A stretch of DNA of 46,273 bases from Thermoflexales bacterium (GTDB taxonomy: Bacteria; Chloroflexota; Anaerolineae; J036; Brachytrichaceae). The position numbers were made by a program, and so were the translations under genes. Each line of letters starts with the position of its first letter. The stretch's first letter is position 1. Below, one piece after another: positions 45,733 to 46,273 of this stretch. The DNA is taken from NCBI GenBank assembly GCA_025056965.1, contig JANWVF010000125.1, forward strand, positions 1 through 46,273, written 5' to 3'. The notes beneath the pieces are model-generated. The model ran no database searches, was not told where the DNA came from, and saw nothing but the letters and a program-made list of their open reading frames with translations.

Positions 45733-46273
45733 TAAGCACTCCCTGTCCGTCAGCCGGTTCGTGCCTGTGGCCGTGAGAGGCACGCGCGTCTACGGGCTGG
45801 CGCGCCGCAACAAGCCGGAGATCAAGCGGTTTGTCAAGTTTGCCATCGTGGGTGGCGTTGGGTTAGTGATTGACATCGCCTTGCTGAACATTTTTGAGCG
45901 CGGCCTAGGCATGCCCGTGCCGATCGCCGTCGCGCTGGCGTTCATCATCGCCGCCACACACAATTTCATCGGCAACCGGCTGTGGGTGTATCCCGAATCA
46001 CGCGCCCAGAAAAAGCGCCGGCAGATGCCGGTTTTCCTCGCCGTCAACGCCGCCGGCTTGCTGATCAACGAGCTGATTTTCCTCTTCTTCCAAGCGCCCA
46101 TCACAGAACTCGTCCGCCTCATCCCTGTGCCCGCCTTTCAAACGCACTATCGCGGCATCGGCCTGAATGCCACCAAGCTCATCGCCGCGGTGGTCGTGAT
46201 GTTGTGGAATTTCTTCGTCAACCGCTTCGTGACCTTCCGCAGCGTCGCCTGGCAGCAGAGTCTCTCGACCGAG
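45722..46273 (+). CDS. GtrA-family membrane protein, 3' end outside window
   Basis: The visible 184 residues show the GtrA layout: a basic N-terminus, KRFVKFAIVGGVGLVIDIAL (first helix), IAVALAFIIAATHNFIGNRLWVY (second), a charged loop, FLAVNAAGLLINELIFLFF (third), and AAVVVMLWNFFVNRFVTFR (fourth). GtrA proteins are thought to move or shield undecaprenyl-linked sugars for surface glycans. The start is unsure: the GTG at 45722 overlaps the S9 stop by 11 bases, and GTG codons at 45761, 45767 and 45773 are also in frame. The frame is still open at the end of the window. Confidence 0.82.
   Translation, partial: MSSDKHSLSVSRFVPVAVRGTRVYGLARRNKPEIKRFVKFAIVGGVGLVIDIALLNIFERGLGMPVPIAVALAFIIAATHNFIGNRLWVYPESRAQKKRRQMPVFLAVNAAGLLINELIFLFFQAPITELVRLIPVPAFQTHYRGIGLNATKLIAAVVVMLWNFFVNRFVTFRSVAWQQSLSTE

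Overview
This window reads as a piece of a chromosome from a GC-rich member of the Chloroflexota, probably an Anaerolineae-like heterotroph. The assignment is inferred from gene content and style: twin-arginine-like lipoprotein leaders with Pro/Ala linkers, a secreted carboxypeptidase ending in a YLPLV-type tail, GHMP homoserine kinase paired with threonine synthase, GlnRS, and a free-standing YbbR protein. No rRNA, tRNA, CRISPR array, transposase or phage gene was seen, and base composition is even throughout. Gene density is high, and most genes sit in short operons on both strands.

Layout. 1-659: 3' end of a secreted-looking protein of unknown function. 743-3899 (minus): mannonate dehydratase, an NAD-dependent epimerase/dehydrogenase and proA, suggesting uronate use beside proline synthesis. 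4124-6827 (plus): a secreted protein with 14 cysteine-containing RCC1 repeats, then a small unknown protein. 6909-9362 (minus): a DUF418 membrane protein and the signal-peptide peptidase SppA. 9483-19804 (plus): a long operon with a GH4 alpha-galactosidase-like enzyme, a complete Opp/Dpp-type ABC transporter (ATPase, 726-residue binding lipoprotein, two permeases, second ATPase) and a six-heme lipoprotein cytochrome placed between permease and ATPase; a small membrane protein closes it. The likely cargo is a glycoside rather than a peptide, because a glycosidase leads the operon.

19896-26432 (minus): secreted M14 carboxypeptidase, a small EVH-motif protein overlapping an OLD/AAA-type ATPase (a defence-like pair), GlnRS, and a YbbR-repeat membrane protein. 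26625-29702 (plus): class III aminotransferase and recN, ending at a perfect palindromic terminator shared with the convergent ugpC/msmK-type sugar ATPase. 29787-35842 (minus): that ATPase, thrB, thrC, a fused Gfo/Idh/MocA plus aldo/keto reductase, and hpt. 36224-36730: DoxX-like membrane protein. 36757-40402 (minus): methyltransferase, Lgt-like membrane protein, HECGH metallopeptidase and NAD(P)-binding epimerase in one run. 40447-42177 (plus): Nudix hydrolase and arginine deiminase-family enzyme. 42190-43442 (minus): DUF2085 membrane protein and TlpA-type thioredoxin. 43612-46273 (plus): S9 prolyl oligopeptidase and a GtrA protein cut by the window end.

The most noteworthy observations are: (1) the ATPase/EVH-protein pair downstream of glnS as a candidate undescribed defence module; (2) the hexaheme lipoprotein inside an ABC-transporter operon; (3) a recurrent TAnnnT box 6-12 bases before the start codon of about a dozen genes that lack a Shine-Dalgarno sequence, pointing to common leaderless or nearly leaderless transcripts; (4) the dehydrogenase/aldo-keto reductase fusion; and (5) the 2x7-blade disulfide-rich RCC1 protein.
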